From the NCBI RefSeq assembly GCF_002632465.1, contig NZ_NIBS01000002.1, positions 1 through 64,000 on the forward strand: DNA of 64,000 nucleotides, read 5' to 3'. The notes under the pieces were generated by a model that did no database searches, had not been told where the DNA came from, and was given only the letters and a program-made list of their open reading frames with translations. This DNA comes from Xenorhabdus budapestensis (lineage in GTDB: Bacteria > Pseudomonadota > Gammaproteobacteria > Enterobacterales > Enterobacteriaceae). Made by a program: the position numbers and the translations under genes. Below are positions 48,353 through 60,909 of this stretch, in pieces. The number at the start of each line of letters is the position of its first letter. The stretch's first letter is position 1.

Positions 48353-50740
48353 TCAGTCCCTCAAGGATGCTTGGAATCGCTGTTCTAATGCAGCAACGCA
48401 TTTGTTAACGGTCGCAGCAATCTCTTCTTCTTCCAGTGTACGCGAGGTATCCTGCAAGATTAAGCTAATAGCAAGGCTTTTATAGCCTTCCGCGACACCT
48501 TTACCACAATACACGTCAAATAAGTTTATGCCAACTATATGATTTATGCCAACTTTCTTACATTCAACCAGAATATCTTCTGCGGCTACATTTTCAGGCA
48601 CAACTATCGCGATATCACGGCGATTGGATGGGAAGCGAGAAACTTCCTTCATTTCAGGAATTATGCGGTCCGCAAGATTGGCCCACAACAATTCGAATAT
48701 CACGGTGCGGCCATTCAAGTCAAGTTTACGTTCCAGCTCTGGATGAACAACCCCAATATAACCAATATAATTATTTCCCAGATAAATCCCAGCACTTTGT
48801 CCGGGATGCAAAGCAGGATGTTCTTCTGCTTTAAAGGAAATCTCGGATAGTTTACCCGTCAGTTCTAAAACGGATTCTAAATCACCTTTCAGATCAAAAA
48901 AGTCAACTGCTTGTTTTTCAATCAACCAGTGTTCATCAAAACAATTTCCGGCGATTACACCGCCAAGCATCAATTCCTGCCGAATCCCATATTCTGCGCT
49001 TTCATCAGGCACAAAACGTAGACCTGTTTCAAATAATCGAACTCTATTCTGTTGACGATTCTGATTATACACAACAGTAGTCAATAATCCTGTCAACAAA
49101 GACAGACGCATTGCAGACATATCAGCTGAAATTGGATTTGGCAGGAGCAACGCTTCTTGCTGTGGGTGCAAATATTGCTGGATCTTAGGATCAACAAAGC
49201 TATAGGTAATAGCTTCTTGATAACCTTTATCCACCAGCATGGTTTTCACACGTTTCAGGGATAAGTCCGCTTCACGATGTGAAGTCATCACCAGATCAGC
49301 ACATATGGGTACATCAGGGATATTGTTATAACCATAAATACGAGCAACTTCTTCAACCAGATCTTCTTCAATCTGCATATCGAAACGCCAGCTTGGTGCA
49401 ACTGCTTCCCAGCAATCATTATGCTTTGTTACCTGGCAACCTAAACGTGTCAGAATATCTGTTACTTGTTCATCAGCAATATGATGACCAACCAAACGAT
49501 CCAATTTGCGGCGAGTCAGAATGATAGTTGCTGGCTTCGGCAGATGAGATTCACTGGTAACATCGATGATCTCGCCAGCTTCCCCGCCACAAATAGCAAT
49601 CAATAACTGAGTCGCATATTCCATCGCTTTGTATTGAAGCTGTGGATCAACACCTCGTTCAAAACGATGAGAAGCATCTGTATGCAAACCATAACGACGG
49701 GCACGACCTGTAATTACTAGTGGTGCAAAGAAAGCAGATTCCAGCAGAATATGCTGGGTTTCAGCATTAACACCAGAATATTCGCCGCCAAAAATTCCTG
49801 CGATTGCAAGTGGTTGCTTTTCATCGGCAATGACGAGAGTATCAGCAGAAAGTTCCGCGTGATTACCATCTAGCAGTGTTAATTTTTCACCCTGCTCTGC
49901 CATGCGCACAATAATTGAGCCGCTGAGACGTTCTAAATCGAATGCGTGCAATGGTTGACCCAATTCAAGCAACACATAATTGGTCACATCAACAGCAGGA
50001 TCAATAGAACGAATACCACCACGACGCAGCTTTTCACGCATCCATAATGGTGTCACTGCCTTAATATTAACATTCTTGATAACGCGTCCGAGGTAACGTG
50101 GGCAAGCCTCTGGTGCATCAACACGGATAGAGAATGTTGCATCCGTAGATGGTTTAACAGATTCGATCTCTGGCTGAACCATTGACAGTTTATTGATAAC
50201 CGCAACATCACGTGCAACGCCCTGAATGCTCAAGCAATCAGCGCGGTTAGGTGTAATGCTAATTTCAATCGCATTATCATCCAGTTTCATGTAATCACGT
50301 AAATCGGTGCCAATTGGCGCATCCGCAGGCAGTTCAATGATGCCATCCTGATCACTGGTAATTCCCAGTTCGGAGAATGAACAGAGCATACCTTCTGATG
50401 GCTCACCACGTAATTTGGCAGCTTTTATTTTGAAATCACCTGGTAGTACAGCGCCAACAGTAGCAACAGCTACACGAAGCCCTTGACGGCAATTCGGCGC
50501 ACCACAGACAATATCCAACAGGCGGTCGCCGCCTACATTGACTTTTGTAACGCGCAATTTATCCGCATTCGGATGCTGAGCACACTCAACAACTTCACCA
50601 ACAAAAACACCGTGGAATTGACCCGCGACTTTTTCAACACCATCCACTTCCAAACCTGCCATGGTAATTTGATCAGACAATTCTTCACTGCTGATGGCAG
50701 GGTTCGCCCACTCGCGTAACCAGAGTTCACTGAATTTCAT
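48353..50740 (-). CDS. pheT: Phenylalanyl-tRNA synthetase beta subunit
   Basis: Non-catalytic but essential subunit of the (alpha-beta)2 enzyme; it recognises tRNA-Phe and edits tyrosyl-tRNA-Phe. Order: N-terminal tRNA-binding OB domain ([19 protein letters not shown]), B3/B4 editing domain ([20 protein letters not shown]), B5, and the C-terminal ferredoxin-fold anticodon-binding domain ([20 protein letters not shown]). It has 795 residues, as in E. coli. Begins 14 bases after pheS. Confidence 0.97.
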   Translation of the reverse strand: MKFSELWLREWANPAISSEELSDQITMAGLEVDGVEKVAGQFHGVFVGEVVECAQHPNADKLRVTKVNVGGDRLLDIVCGAPNCRQGLRVAVATVGAVLPGDFKIKAAKLRGEPSEGMLCSFSELGITSDQDGIIELPADAPIGTDLRDYMKLDDNAIEISITPNRADCLSIQGVARDVAVINKLSMVQPEIESVKPSTDATFSIRVDAPEACPRYLGRVIKNVNIKAVTPLWMREKLRRGGIRSIDPAVDVTNYVLLELGQPLHAFDLERLSGSIIVRMAEQGEKLTLLDGNHAELSADTLVIADEKQPLAIAGIFGGEYSGVNAETQHILLESAFFAPLVITGRARRYGLHTDASHRFERGVDPQLQYKAMEYATQLLIAICGGEAGEIIDVTSESHLPKPATIILTRRKLDRLVGHHIADEQVTDILTRLGCQVTKHNDCWEAVAPSWRFDMQIEEDLVEEVARIYGYNNIPDVPICADLVMTSHREADLSLKRVKTMLVDKGYQEAITYSFVDPKIQQYLHPQQEALLLPNPISADMSAMRLSLLTGLLTTVVYNQNRQQNRVRLFETGLRFVPDESAEYGIRQELMLGGVIAGNCFDEHWLIEKQAVDFFDLKGDLESVLELTGKLSEISFKAEEHPALHPGQSAGIYLGNNYIGYIGVVHPELERKLDLNGRTVIFELLWANLADRIIPEMKEVSRFPSNRRDIAIVVPENVAAEDILVECKKVGINHIVGINLFDVYCGKGVAEGYKSLAISLILQDTSRTLEEEEIAATVNKCVAALEQRFQASLRD

Positions 50741-50754
50741 GAGATATTCCCGCC

Positions 50755-51783
<1,029 letters not shown>

Positions 51784-51830
51784 CTATGCCTTCATCAATA
51801 TGTGTATATCTCTTAATGAGGTCATAGAAA

Positions 51831-51857
51831 TAAAAAAGCCTCCACACTGGAGGCTCA
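51831..51857 (-). terminator. Attenuator terminator of pheST
   Basis: On the minus strand AGCCTCCA and TGGAGGCT pair around GTG-like bases and are followed by TTTTTTA. It lies about 45 bases after the PheM stop, so ribosome stalling in the leader can decide between it and an alternative pairing. Confidence 0.8.
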
Positions 51858-51902
51858 AGCGCTGTTTTTCGTTTCTTTTATTACGCGCAAAGCCCCCTGA
51901 TT

Positions 51903-51950
51903 TCAGGTGGTAAAGTAAAAAAAGAAACGAAAAAAGGCTAATTTTATCAT
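51903..51950 (-). CDS. pheM: PheM leader peptide
   Basis: The minus-strand frame encodes MIKLAFFRFFFYFTT, 15 residues with six phenylalanines. E. coli PheM is [14 protein letters not shown]. When charged tRNA-Phe is scarce the ribosome stalls on these codons and the downstream terminator does not form, so pheST is expressed. Confidence 0.95.
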   Translation of the reverse strand: MIKLAFFRFFFYFTT

Positions 51951-52035
51951 TTTTATTCTCTCCTATATGCTTCCTAACCCGACTATTTTAGCCTGATTAG
52001 CAAACTTGGCTAATACTAAGCATATTTTTGAAAAA

Positions 52036-52063
52036 AGTAAAAGAGGGAGCGTTGCTCCCTCTT
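52036..52063 (-). terminator. rplT terminator
   Basis: AGAGGGAGC and GCTCCCTCT form a stem around AAC on the minus strand, followed by TTTACTTTTTTC. It starts about ten bases past the rplT stop. Confidence 0.8.
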
Positions 52064-52073
52064 CTAACCTGAC

Positions 52074-52439
<366 letters not shown>

Positions 52440-52472
52440 CTATCGTCTCTGAGTTCTAATCTAAAAAATTGC

Positions 52473-52691
<219 letters not shown>

Positions 52692-52763
52692 TTAATTACA
52701 ACGAACTAGTAAGGCGAATAGGCCCCATCCAAACTGGTTAGAACCTATTACTTGTCTGCCTGA

Positions 52764-53303
52764 CTATTTCTTCTTAGGAGCGAGCACCATGATCATCTGG
52801 CGGCCTTCGATTTTCGATGGGAAGGATTCGACTACAGCCAGTTCACTCAGATCGCCACGAATGCGGTTAAGCATTTCGATACCAATCTGCTGATGCGCCA
52901 TTTCACGTCCACGGAAACGCAGAGTGATTTTGGCTTTATCGCCATCTTCCAGAAAACGAACCAGGTTGCGTAGTTTGACCTGATAGTCGCCTTCATCTGT
53001 ACCAGGACGGAATTTAATTTCCTTGACCTGAATAACCTTTTGTTTCTTTTTCTGTTCTTTGATTGACTTACTCTTCTCATAGAGGAACTTGCCGTAATCC
53101 ATGATACGACAAACCGGCGGTTCGGCATTTGGGCTGATTTCCACCAAATCAACACCAGCTTCCTCAGCTTTTTCAAGAGCTTCTCTCAGACTGACAATAC
53201 CAATCTGTTCGCCATCTAACCCAGTTAAACGAACTTCAGAGGCGCGAATCTCTTCATTAATGCGATTTGGGCGCGCCGGTTGAATTCTTTTTCCGCCTTT
53301 AAT
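52764..53303 (-). CDS. infC: Translation initiation factor IF-3, AUU start codon
   Basis: Blocks premature joining of ribosomal subunits and checks the initiation codon. The true start is ATT at 53303-53301, giving (M)[19 protein letters not shown]; no ATG or GTG with a ribosome-binding site fits, and a first-ATG call would lose the N-terminal domain. GGAGGAATAAAGT precedes the ATT. The E. coli gene also begins with AUU, which lets IF-3 repress its own synthesis. N-domain, linker ([14 protein letters not shown]) and C-domain are all present; 179 residues against 180. Confidence 0.97.
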   Translation of the reverse strand: MKGGKRIQPARPNRINEEIRASEVRLTGLDGEQIGIVSLREALEKAEEAGVDLVEISPNAEPPVCRIMDYGKFLYEKSKSIKEQKKKQKVIQVKEIKFRPGTDEGDYQVKLRNLVRFLEDGDKAKITLRFRGREMAHQQIGIEMLNRIRGDLSELAVVESFPSKIEGRQMIMVLAPKKK

Positions 53304-53306
53304 ACT

Positions 53307-55235
53307 TTATTCCTCCAATTGACGAAGATTACGACTGCGTATTTCTGCCAGCAGTTTCTCTGTAAACTCGCTGACATCTATGCTACCTAAATCCTTGCCT
53401 CGGCGGGTACGAACGGAAACTCTTCCTGACTCGACCTCTTTATCACCACAGACAAGCATGTAAGGCACTCGACGCAGAGTGTGTTCGCGAATTTTAAAGC
53501 CAATCTTCTCGTTTCTCAAGTCTGCTTTTGCACGAATGCCTGCATTTTGAAGTTTTTTAACCAATTCCTGTACATAATCTGACTGACCATCCGTAATATT
53601 CATGACAACCACCTGCTGAGGTGCCAGCCATGTTGGGAAGAACCCAGCATATTCTTCTGTCAGGATACCAATGAACCGTTCAAGGGAACCAAGAACAGCA
53701 CGGTGGATCATTACAGGAACCTTACGTTCATTATTTTCACCGACATATGACGCGCTCAAACGCGCTGGCAGTGAAAAATCTAGCTGCACAGTACCACATT
53801 GCCACGCACGATCCAAACAATCATACAAAGTAAATTCAATTTTAGGACCATAAAACGCACCTTCACCAGGCTGGTATTCAAATTCAATACCATTCATTTT
53901 CAGTGCTTCTGCGAGATCAGTTTCCGCTTCATCCCACTGTTTTTCAGTACCAATGCGTTTTTCCGGCCGAGTCGATAGCTTAACAACAATCTTCTCAAAA
54001 CCGAATGTAGCGTATACATCATAAATCATTTTGATGCAGTTACTGACTTCTTGCAGGATCTGCTCTTCCGTACAGAAGATATGAGCATCATCCTGAGTAA
54101 AACCGCGAACACGCATCAAACCATGTAACGCACCTGAAGGCTCATTACGATGGCAACTGCCGAACTCAGCCATACGCAGAGGCAGATCACGGTAGGATTT
54201 TAACCCTTGGTTGAAAATCTGGACGTGACCAGGGCAATTCATCGGCTTTACGCAGTATTCACGGTTTTCCGATGATGTGGTGAACATGTTCTCTTTATAG
54301 TTTTCCCAGTGCCCGGTTTTTTCCCACAGGATGCGGTCCATCATGAATGGGCCTTTGACTTCCTGATATTGGTACTCTTTCAATTTGACACGAACAAAAG
54401 TTTCCAGCTCACGGAAAATGGTCCAGCCGTCATTGTGCCAGAATGCCATACCCGGCGCTTCTTCCTGCATATGGTATAAATCAAGCTGCTTACCAATTTT
54501 ACGATGGTCACGTTTTGCAGCTTCCTCCAGACGCAACAAATAAGCGTTAAGCTGTTTTTTATCCGTCCATGCAGTACCATAAATACGTTGCAACATTTTG
54601 TTATCGCTGTTGCCGCGCCAATATGCACCTGCAACTTTCTGCAATTTGAAATGATGACAGAAACGCATGTTAGGTACGTGAGGGCCGCGGCACATATCCA
54701 CGTATTCTTCATGATGATACAGACCTGGGTGATCATCATGGCTGATATTTTCATCCAAAATCTGGATTTTATACTCTTCACCACGAGCCACAAAAGTATC
54801 ACGAGCTTCCTGCCAAGTGACGCTTTTCTTGATAACATCATAGTCTTTCTTGGCAAGTTCCAACATGCGTTTCTCAAGCAGCTCAATATCTTCCTGCGTC
54901 AAAGAGCGATCCAAATCGATATCATAATAGAAACCGTTGTCAATCACAGGGCCAATTGCCATTTTCGTATTAGGCCACAGCTGCTTGATTGCGTGCCCCA
55001 ACAAATGAGCGCATGAATGGCGGATGATTTCCAGACCTTCTTCATCTTTACTGGTGATGATAGCAAGAGTGGAATCGGTTTCGATTAACTCACATGCATC
55101 CACCAATTCGCCATTAACACGACCAGCAATACACGCTTTTGCCAACCCAGCCCCGATATCGCGAGCAACATCCATCACAGAGACAGCATGCTCAAATTGA
55201 CGCTGACTACCGTCAGGAAGAGTAATTATAGGCAT
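53307..55235 (-). CDS. thrS: Threonyl-tRNA synthetase
   Basis: Charges tRNA-Thr and clears mischarged Ser-tRNA-Thr. Order: TGS domain at the N-terminus, editing domain with [16 protein letters not shown], and class II catalytic core with zinc-binding [24 protein letters not shown], and [16 protein letters not shown] in the anticodon-binding domain. It has 642 residues, as in E. coli. The stop is three bases before the AUU of infC. Confidence 0.97.
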   Translation of the reverse strand: MPIITLPDGSQRQFEHAVSVMDVARDIGAGLAKACIAGRVNGELVDACELIETDSTLAIITSKDEEGLEIIRHSCAHLLGHAIKQLWPNTKMAIGPVIDNGFYYDIDLDRSLTQEDIELLEKRMLELAKKDYDVIKKSVTWQEARDTFVARGEEYKIQILDENISHDDHPGLYHHEEYVDMCRGPHVPNMRFCHHFKLQKVAGAYWRGNSDNKMLQRIYGTAWTDKKQLNAYLLRLEEAAKRDHRKIGKQLDLYHMQEEAPGMAFWHNDGWTIFRELETFVRVKLKEYQYQEVKGPFMMDRILWEKTGHWENYKENMFTTSSENREYCVKPMNCPGHVQIFNQGLKSYRDLPLRMAEFGSCHRNEPSGALHGLMRVRGFTQDDAHIFCTEEQILQEVSNCIKMIYDVYATFGFEKIVVKLSTRPEKRIGTEKQWDEAETDLAEALKMNGIEFEYQPGEGAFYGPKIEFTLYDCLDRAWQCGTVQLDFSLPARLSASYVGENNERKVPVMIHRAVLGSLERFIGILTEEYAGFFPTWLAPQQVVVMNITDGQSDYVQELVKKLQNAGIRAKADLRNEKIGFKIREHTLRRVPYMLVCGDKEVESGRVSVRTRRGKDLGSIDVSEFTEKLLAEIRSRNLRQLEE

Positions 55236-55539
55236 TTAAAATCCTTATCTACAGTGGTGACCCACACGAAAGATCACTTGCATGAAATATTTTACCTTAA
55301 AGTTCAATACGTTAATTACGGGCACTTGCTGCACCATGCAAGTTATGTACATAGTTAAGTACACAAAATTACAAACGACTCATGTACACCGCCTTAACTC
55401 GGGAGGGGATGTTATCACCCATATCATTTAGCAACAAATAAAAAGAACAACATAAGTATTGTCATTCTATTAACACAATTCTTTTCGCCAAATAAAGCAG
55501 CAAATTTCATTATGATTTCTCAACTTCAACCATTGAACA
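55236..55539 (-). promoter_or_regulatory. thrS leader and promoter region
   Basis: About 300 bases without a gene. In E. coli the thrS leader folds into tRNA-like arms that ThrRS binds to repress its own translation. A short hairpin, ACTTGC/GCAAGT with an eight-base loop, is visible at 55324-55343, and repeated GTAC pairs lie just upstream. I cannot fold the region fully, so the operator is an inference from location. Confidence 0.4.
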
Positions 55540-56178
55540 TTAATTATTCAACTTATGTTTAGCTAATTCCGTATTTATTTTCTTTATTCGTCTGGGAGAT
55601 ACACTCAATGTTAAAAAGCAAATGCCTAACAACTCTAAGATGATAACGAGGCATATCATTGCTATAAACTCCCAACTGGAGATATTTTGATTATCGATAT
55701 ATAGTATTTTAAAAACGATGAAAATCATTAAAGCAAAAATAATGATAGATATTAACTTTTCAATCCAATAAGTTATCACATAAGAAGCGTCAATTTTTAT
55801 CTTTGCAATATCAGCATTTACTATCACATATCTTTTCAATCTTCTAATATCAAATATATAACCTGATTCAATACCGAGAGCAACGAGCTTTATGACCAGA
55901 TGTCGGAGTTCCTTTGATTTAATCCTGGTTACTTTAAACATAATCTCAGAAGTAATAATGTTTTTGATATATTTTTTATCTTCCTGACTCAGATATTCGT
56001 CATATTTTTCAAGATAATCAATATTGTTTGTGATTCTCCTATTTCTCAAGAAATTTAAACTGCTATAGAAATTTTTAAGCATTACCCAAATTCCGCCAAG
56101 AAATGCAGTCAAAGCAGACAATATTGATGCTATCGCAGAGTAGTTTCTTATTGACCAATCAAGCAAATCATCAAACAT
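55540..56178 (-). CDS. Uncharacterised membrane protein, 212 aa
   Basis: I do not recognise the family. One hydrophobic segment lies near the N-terminus (AIASILSALTAFLGGIWVML), then a charged cytoplasmic-looking stretch of about 110 residues rich in Lys and Ile (RRITNNIDYLEKYDEYLSQ), then two helices near the C-terminus (LISIIIFALMIFIVFKIL, FIAMICLVIILELLGICFLT). The gene is noticeably richer in AT than thrS, suggesting later acquisition. The layout resembles small sensor or stress membrane proteins, but no function is claimed. Confidence 0.65.
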   Translation of the reverse strand: MFDDLLDWSIRNYSAIASILSALTAFLGGIWVMLKNFYSSLNFLRNRRITNNIDYLEKYDEYLSQEDKKYIKNIITSEIMFKVTRIKSKELRHLVIKLVALGIESGYIFDIRRLKRYVIVNADIAKIKIDASYVITYWIEKLISIIIFALMIFIVFKILYIDNQNISSWEFIAMICLVIILELLGICFLTLSVSPRRIKKINTELAKHKLNN

Positions 56179-56298
56179 ACATTCACCATCATAGTTTAAT
56201 CAGGTAACTATAGTATGAACGTCATATTCAAAATTTCCTCTTTCATGTTATCTTTTACTGGCAGAATTCATTCTGGTTACATGGAGCTATACCTATGT

Positions 56299-56328
56299 AA
56301 AAAACCACCTGCGTAGCAGATGGTTTAG
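56299..56328 (-). terminator. Terminator after the cupin gene
   Basis: On the minus strand AAACCATCTG pairs with CAGGTGGTTT (one mismatch or wobble) and runs into TTTTTTA, about 20 bases past the cupin stop. Confidence 0.7.
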
Positions 56329-56348
56329 GGATAACAATGTAACATAAT

Positions 56349-56858
56349 TTATCTATTTTTATCGGGTTTACCATCATGCTCACCAAAGACCTGCTCAGGA
56401 GGAAAATCCCATCCCCTACTTATAGTTTTTTGATATTCCAGGTTCAGTGGATACCAAATTTTATGTTCAGGTTTACTTTTCTCTCCTACAACCAGTAACC
56501 TGACTTCTGAATCAGTATTATTAATTACTGTATGACAAATTCCTGTACCCGCAGGAAACCCAACCGCATCCCCAGGTTCTAATCGATATAACTTTCCATT
56601 AATCCATACATCGGGAGTTCCTTTGAGGACATATACAAACTCTTCTTCATCTTTCTCTGCGTGAGGATAGGACGTTCTGCGACCCGGCAATACACGTTCA
56701 TGATGAATACCTATTTTCTTTAGTCCCAGAGATTCACCAAGAGCAGAGCCTATAGTGAATATTTCATCGCTATCAGGATATGCCGGCCCCTCTTCCTCTT
56801 CATTTTGTGTCCAATGTTGAATAAACTCAGGCCTTCTTTTTTCTTGTTTTAATGACAT
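56349..56858 (-). CDS. Cupin-domain protein
   Basis: A 169-residue protein with a single cupin barrel. Motif 1 reads SYPHAEKDEEEFVYVLKG with metal-ligand His and Glu residues; motif 2 reads GDAVGFPAGTGICHTVINN with the second His. The C-terminus (KTISRGWDFPPEQVFGEHDG) is polar. Relatives are annotated only as cupin proteins and may bind metal and a small carboxylate or sugar. It stands alone, flanked by non-coding DNA, so no pathway can be inferred. Confidence 0.8.
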   Translation of the reverse strand: MSLKQEKRRPEFIQHWTQNEEEEGPAYPDSDEIFTIGSALGESLGLKKIGIHHERVLPGRRTSYPHAEKDEEEFVYVLKGTPDVWINGKLYRLEPGDAVGFPAGTGICHTVINNTDSEVRLLVVGEKSKPEHKIWYPLNLEYQKTISRGWDFPPEQVFGEHDGKPDKNR

Positions 56859-57258
56859 TGGTTTTCCTAATCAATGATTGTTGATAGTAAGATAATTAAA
56901 TTATTTTATTCCAATAACTATGTTTAACTAACATAGTCTCTCTTATTTCTACCCCCAATTCTCGGGAATAAATGGCCTAATATAATAATTTAATATACTT
57001 ATATACTTACTTAGAAATTATTTTTATATGCTTCCATCTCTGTTACTCTACAGAACTCTTGAAGCCCAAAGATATTAATATCTTCGAAGGTAAATCCTCG
57101 ACATATCGTTAATAACCACATCTGATTATTCTTTATATATGTTAACAGAACACAAGTAATAAACTGCATTTTCTACTTACAGAAAAAATAGAACAAAACT
57201 GAAGTTTTCTGTCAATCTCATCAACACAATAAATACTCAAAACATGCCAAAAATCACA
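56859..57258. other. Non-coding AT-rich region
   Basis: About 400 bases with no supported gene. It contains a 16-base palindrome, AAGATATTAATATCTT, at 57069-57084. I see no terminator-like GC stem, tRNA or small RNA signature. Confidence 0.4.
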
Positions 57259-57933
57259 CTACTCTAAGGCACGATAAACATTCTTCACTTTCCATAAATA
57301 ACGAGGTGCTTGCGGTGCGGGGTGATTATTCTGAACATATTGATAAAATTCATCCGGAGTCATTCGGTTAATTTTATTAATCGCCAGAGTACGATTGGAA
57401 TCAAATGTTCTCAGTAATGCCCCTGCACCATTAACATAAGCGACTATTGTCGCATAATATAAAGTTTCAGGATGGATAATCCCTTCCAAATGCTGCTTTT
57501 TCAAGATACTGATGTAAGCAGTGCCAAGATCAATGTTAGTTTTAGGATCTTTCAGCTCTCGTATCGTCGGTTGCCCCGATTTTCCTTTCAATCGATAGGC
57601 ATCCCGCCCTGCTGTAGAGGCCTTAATCTGCATCAATCCAACCGCATTAGATTTACTGATAACTTCTGGACGGAAACCGGATTCCACCTGGATAATTGAC
57701 TTGATCAAAATTTCATCAACACCATAACGCTTTGCAGCTTGCTCAATAAACCCATCAAATGGCGTTGTTCTGGTTCGACTTGTCAATTTACCAGAACCCA
57801 AAACAACATTATTGCCACTGAATATTCCTTTAGGAGATGGATTGTGATTCTTTATTTGATGAGATTCCTGACTGGCACACCCCGTTAACAATATTGCCAG
57901 AAAAATATAAGCATGAATAAAATTTAATCTCAC
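57259..57933 (-). CDS. emtA: Endo-type membrane-bound lytic murein transglycosylase (EmtA/MltE)
   Basis: Cleaves glycan strands of peptidoglycan to 1,6-anhydro ends from the outer membrane. The signal peptide ends in lipobox LTGC. The SLT domain has the catalytic Glu in IIQVESGFRP, then SKSNAVGLMQIKASTAGRDAY, AYVNGAGALLRTFDSNR and, near the end, NHPAPQAPRYLWKV, all close to E. coli MltE. It has 224 residues against 203; the extra length is in the linker after the lipidated Cys. No neighbouring operon partner. Confidence 0.92.
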   Translation of the reverse strand: MRLNFIHAYIFLAILLTGCASQESHQIKNHNPSPKGIFSGNNVVLGSGKLTSRTRTTPFDGFIEQAAKRYGVDEILIKSIIQVESGFRPEVISKSNAVGLMQIKASTAGRDAYRLKGKSGQPTIRELKDPKTNIDLGTAYISILKKQHLEGIIHPETLYYATIVAYVNGAGALLRTFDSNRTLAINKINRMTPDEFYQYVQNNHPAPQAPRYLWKVKNVYRALE

Positions 57934-58156
57934 GAAAATTCTCCTGAACTAAAATTAACCTTATAAAGCATATATAATTTTATAAATAAAATAAAAATAT
58001 TTTTATATATCTCATCAAAATAAATTGAAGTAGTTATATTCAATAAACTTCAAAACACTAGACAATGCGCTGTTTTTTTGTTCGCATAGTAATTTCAGGA
58101 ACAGGAAGAAAATTCAGGAAAACCTGCAAAATTATCATCCATATGACAGTGTCACC

Positions 58157-58191
58157 TTGACTTTATAAAGATGATACTGATAATCATTATC
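58157..58191 (+). promoter_or_regulatory. sitA promoter with overlapping Fur box
   Basis: TTGACT (58157-58162) and GATAAT (58179-58184), 16 bases apart, form a promoter. The 19 bases from 58173 to 58191 match the Fur consensus GATAATGATAATCATTATC at 18 positions and cover the -10. I see no MntR palindrome. Confidence 0.85.
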
Positions 58192-58226
58192 AAAAATTAC
58201 AGACATAAAAAATAAGGTTTACACTA

Positions 58227-59141
58227 ATGAACAAAAAACATTCACTCTCTACATTCCCGATACTCAGTATAGCCATTACTCTCTTCTCGATCATTCTATT
58301 CAACCAACAGGCTCATGCCGATGAAAAATTCAGGGTCGTTACTACATTTACCATTATTCAAGACATGGCTCAAAATATCGCAGGAGATGCAGCGATTGTA
58401 GAGTCAATCACAAAACCCGGTGCAGAAATTCACGATTATCAACCCACCCCAAAAGATATTATCAAAGCAAAGCGAGCAGACCTAATCCTCTGGAATGGCC
58501 TGAATCTTGAACGTTGGTTTGAACGCTTTTTCGAAAATATGCAGGATATTCCTGTTGCAGTCATTACCGAAAACATTACACCGCTTCCAATCCGTGAAGG
58601 ACCTTACAATCAAAATCCCAATCCACATGCCTGGATGTCTCCGAATAATGCGTTAATCTATATTGAAAATATTCGCAAGGCCTTGGTCAAACACGATCCG
58701 GCGAATGCAGATACTTACAATCGCAATGCCAAAATCTATGCCGATAAGATAGCCAAACTGGATGCACCACTCAGAGAGCGCCTTTCTCGTATTCCCGAAA
58801 ATGAGCGTTGGTTAGTAACTAGTGAAGGCGCTTTTAGCTATCTCACACAGGATTATGGTTTCAAAGAAGCCTATTTATGGCCGATTAATGCTGAAGCTCA
58901 GGGCACACCACAGCAGGTTCGCCGTGTTATTGATATTATGGTGAAACATAAGATCCCCGTCATCTTCAGTGAAAGTACTGTTTCAGATAAGCCAGCAAAA
59001 CAAGTCAGTAAAGAGACTGGAGCTCGTTACGGTGGGGTGCTTTATGTTGACTCTCTTTCTACATCAAAAGGCCCGGTGCCGACATATATTGACCTGCTGA
59101 ATACGACAGTAGACACCATCGCAAAAGGATTTAATCAATGA
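58227..59141 (+). CDS. sitA: Mn/Fe ABC transporter substrate-binding protein SitA (YfeA)
   Basis: Periplasmic binding protein (cluster A-I, ZnuA/PsaA-like) for manganese and ferrous iron. A signal peptide ends at AHA; metal ligands fall in [10 protein letters not shown] (His), NPHAWMSP (His), the Glu in [12 protein letters not shown] and the Asp in LYVDSLS. It has 304 residues. Called YfeA in Yersinia and Photorhabdus. The gene starts a four-gene operon with ATGA overlaps throughout. Confidence 0.93.
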   Translation: MNKKHSLSTFPILSIAITLFSIILFNQQAHADEKFRVVTTFTIIQDMAQNIAGDAAIVESITKPGAEIHDYQPTPKDIIKAKRADLILWNGLNLERWFERFFENMQDIPVAVITENITPLPIREGPYNQNPNPHAWMSPNNALIYIENIRKALVKHDPANADTYNRNAKIYADKIAKLDAPLRERLSRIPENERWLVTSEGAFSYLTQDYGFKEAYLWPINAEAQGTPQQVRRVIDIMVKHKIPVIFSESTVSDKPAKQVSKETGARYGGVLYVDSLSTSKGPVPTYIDLLNTTVDTIAKGFNQ

Positions 59142-60037
59142 GAAACACATCGTCACTATTTGAACATCCGCATTTATTGGTTAATAACGCTACTGTTACT
59201 TACAACAATGGGCACACTGCAATCTACGATGCCTGTTTTGACATTAAAGGCGGCACAATTTGTGCGTTAGTCGGTATGAACGGTAGTGGAAAATCCACAT
59301 TGTTTAAAACCATTATGGGATTAGTGACACCTTCTCAAGGAAAAGTGACTCTCAATGCCCAATCCATTAAAACAGCATTAAAACAAAATATCATCGCATA
59401 CGTTCCACAAACTGAAGATGTTGACTGGAATTTTCCGGTTCTGGTTTCTGATGTTGTGATGATGGGACGCTATGGAAAAATGGGGTTCTTACGCAGACCG
59501 AGTAAAATCGACCATCAAATCGTGAACAACTCACTTGAGCGTGTCGGGCTGATTGAACTACGCGACAGGCAAATTGGTGAGCTTTCCGGCGGACAGAAAA
59601 AACGTGCATTTCTGGCACGAGCACTCGCTCAAGAAGGAAAGGTTCTGTTACTGGATGAACCTTTTACCGGAGTAGATGTTAAGACAGAAAATGCCATTAT
59701 CGATTTACTCCGTGATTTACGTGATGAAGGACACTTAATCTTAGTATCAACACATAACCTCGGTAGTGTTCCCGAATTTTGCGACCACGTTATTTTGATT
59801 AATCGAACAGTCCTGGCCAGCGGCCCAACTGAAACAACATTCACTCAGAAGAATCTGGAAATGACATTTGACGGTGTCTTACGCCATATCAATCTTTCTG
59901 GGCCTGAACTCCATGATGATGATGACCCACGCTCCCTCACTGTCATTACCGATGACGAACGTGCCGCCGTATTTTATGGTCATGACCATCATGTTCCTCC
60001 ACGACAAAATCAAAAACAGAAGGACGACCAGCCATGA
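59138..60037 (+). CDS. sitB: Mn/Fe ABC transporter ATP-binding protein SitB (YfeB)
   Basis: ATPase of the SitABCD importer: Walker [13 protein letters not shown], signature [15 protein letters not shown], Walker [13 protein letters not shown], switch His in VSTHNLGSV. The C-terminal tail is rich in His and Asp ([17 protein letters not shown]) and may hold metal. It has 299 residues and overlaps sitA and sitC by four bases. Confidence 0.94.
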   Translation: MRNTSSLFEHPHLLVNNATVTYNNGHTAIYDACFDIKGGTICALVGMNGSGKSTLFKTIMGLVTPSQGKVTLNAQSIKTALKQNIIAYVPQTEDVDWNFPVLVSDVVMMGRYGKMGFLRRPSKIDHQIVNNSLERVGLIELRDRQIGELSGGQKKRAFLARALAQEGKVLLLDEPFTGVDVKTENAIIDLLRDLRDEGHLILVSTHNLGSVPEFCDHVILINRTVLASGPTETTFTQKNLEMTFDGVLRHINLSGPELHDDDDPRSLTVITDDERAAVFYGHDHHVPPRQNQKQKDDQP

Positions 60038-60909
60038 TGGAATTGTTGTTACAACCATTTAATTATAACTACATGGTTAAAGCCATGTGGGTGAGTGCTA
60101 TTGTCGGTGCTGTCTGTGCTTTTTTATCAGCCTATTTGATGTTGAAAGGTTGGTCGTTGATGGGGGATGCTCTCTCCCACTCTGTTGTACCCGGCGTTGC
60201 CGGTGCATATGCTCTTGGTTTACCTTATGCCGGAGGCGCTTTCTTTACCGGTATGCTTGCAGCATTATCAATGACACTCGTTCGTCACATCACACGATTA
60301 CGTGAAGATGCAGTGATCGGTTTTATCTTTTCCACTTTTTTTGCCGCCGGGTTATTAATCGTTTCTTTAAATCCGACTTCTGTCAATGTGCAGACGATTA
60401 TTCTCGGCAATATTCTGGGTATCGCTGATGAAGATGTTTTACAAGTAGAAATTATTATTGCTGTATCCTTCGTGATCCTGATGCTGCTCTGGAAAGATCT
60501 GCTGGTCGTTTTCTTTGATGAAGTCCATGCCCGATCTATCGGGTTATCACCACTACGCCTGAAAATTATTTTCTTCACCTTATTAAGTGCCTGTACTGTT
60601 GCTGCTTTACAAACAGTAGGAGCCATTCTGGTTATCGCTATGGTAGTTACTCCCGGAGCAACGGCCTATTTGCTGACAGATCGTTTTAAACACCTACTTA
60701 TCATTTCAGTTGCTATTGGCACACTAACAAGTTGTGTAGGCGCTTACATCAGCTATTTCCTCAATGGTGCAACCGGCGGTGTGATTGTCACAATACAAAC
60801 TTTGATTTTCCTATTGGCTTTCTTCTTTGCACCTAAGCATGGCATGTTGGCTTCTCGCAGACGAGCCAGAAAAGAATCCCAGGCATTAACTCAAGGAGGA
60901 CACCCATGA
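60034..60909 (+). CDS. sitC: Mn/Fe ABC transporter permease SitC (YfeC)
   Basis: One of two related inner-membrane channel proteins, ABC-3 family, with about eight helices and 291 residues. Markers: [20 protein letters not shown], the coupling segment, and [20 protein letters not shown]. Paralogous to SitD, which carries [18 protein letters not shown]. Coupled by ATGA on both sides. Confidence 0.94.
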   Translation: MMELLLQPFNYNYMVKAMWVSAIVGAVCAFLSAYLMLKGWSLMGDALSHSVVPGVAGAYALGLPYAGGAFFTGMLAALSMTLVRHITRLREDAVIGFIFSTFFAAGLLIVSLNPTSVNVQTIILGNILGIADEDVLQVEIIIAVSFVILMLLWKDLLVVFFDEVHARSIGLSPLRLKIIFFTLLSACTVAALQTVGAILVIAMVVTPGATAYLLTDRFKHLLIISVAIGTLTSCVGAYISYFLNGATGGVIVTIQTLIFLLAFFFAPKHGMLASRRRARKESQALTQGGHP

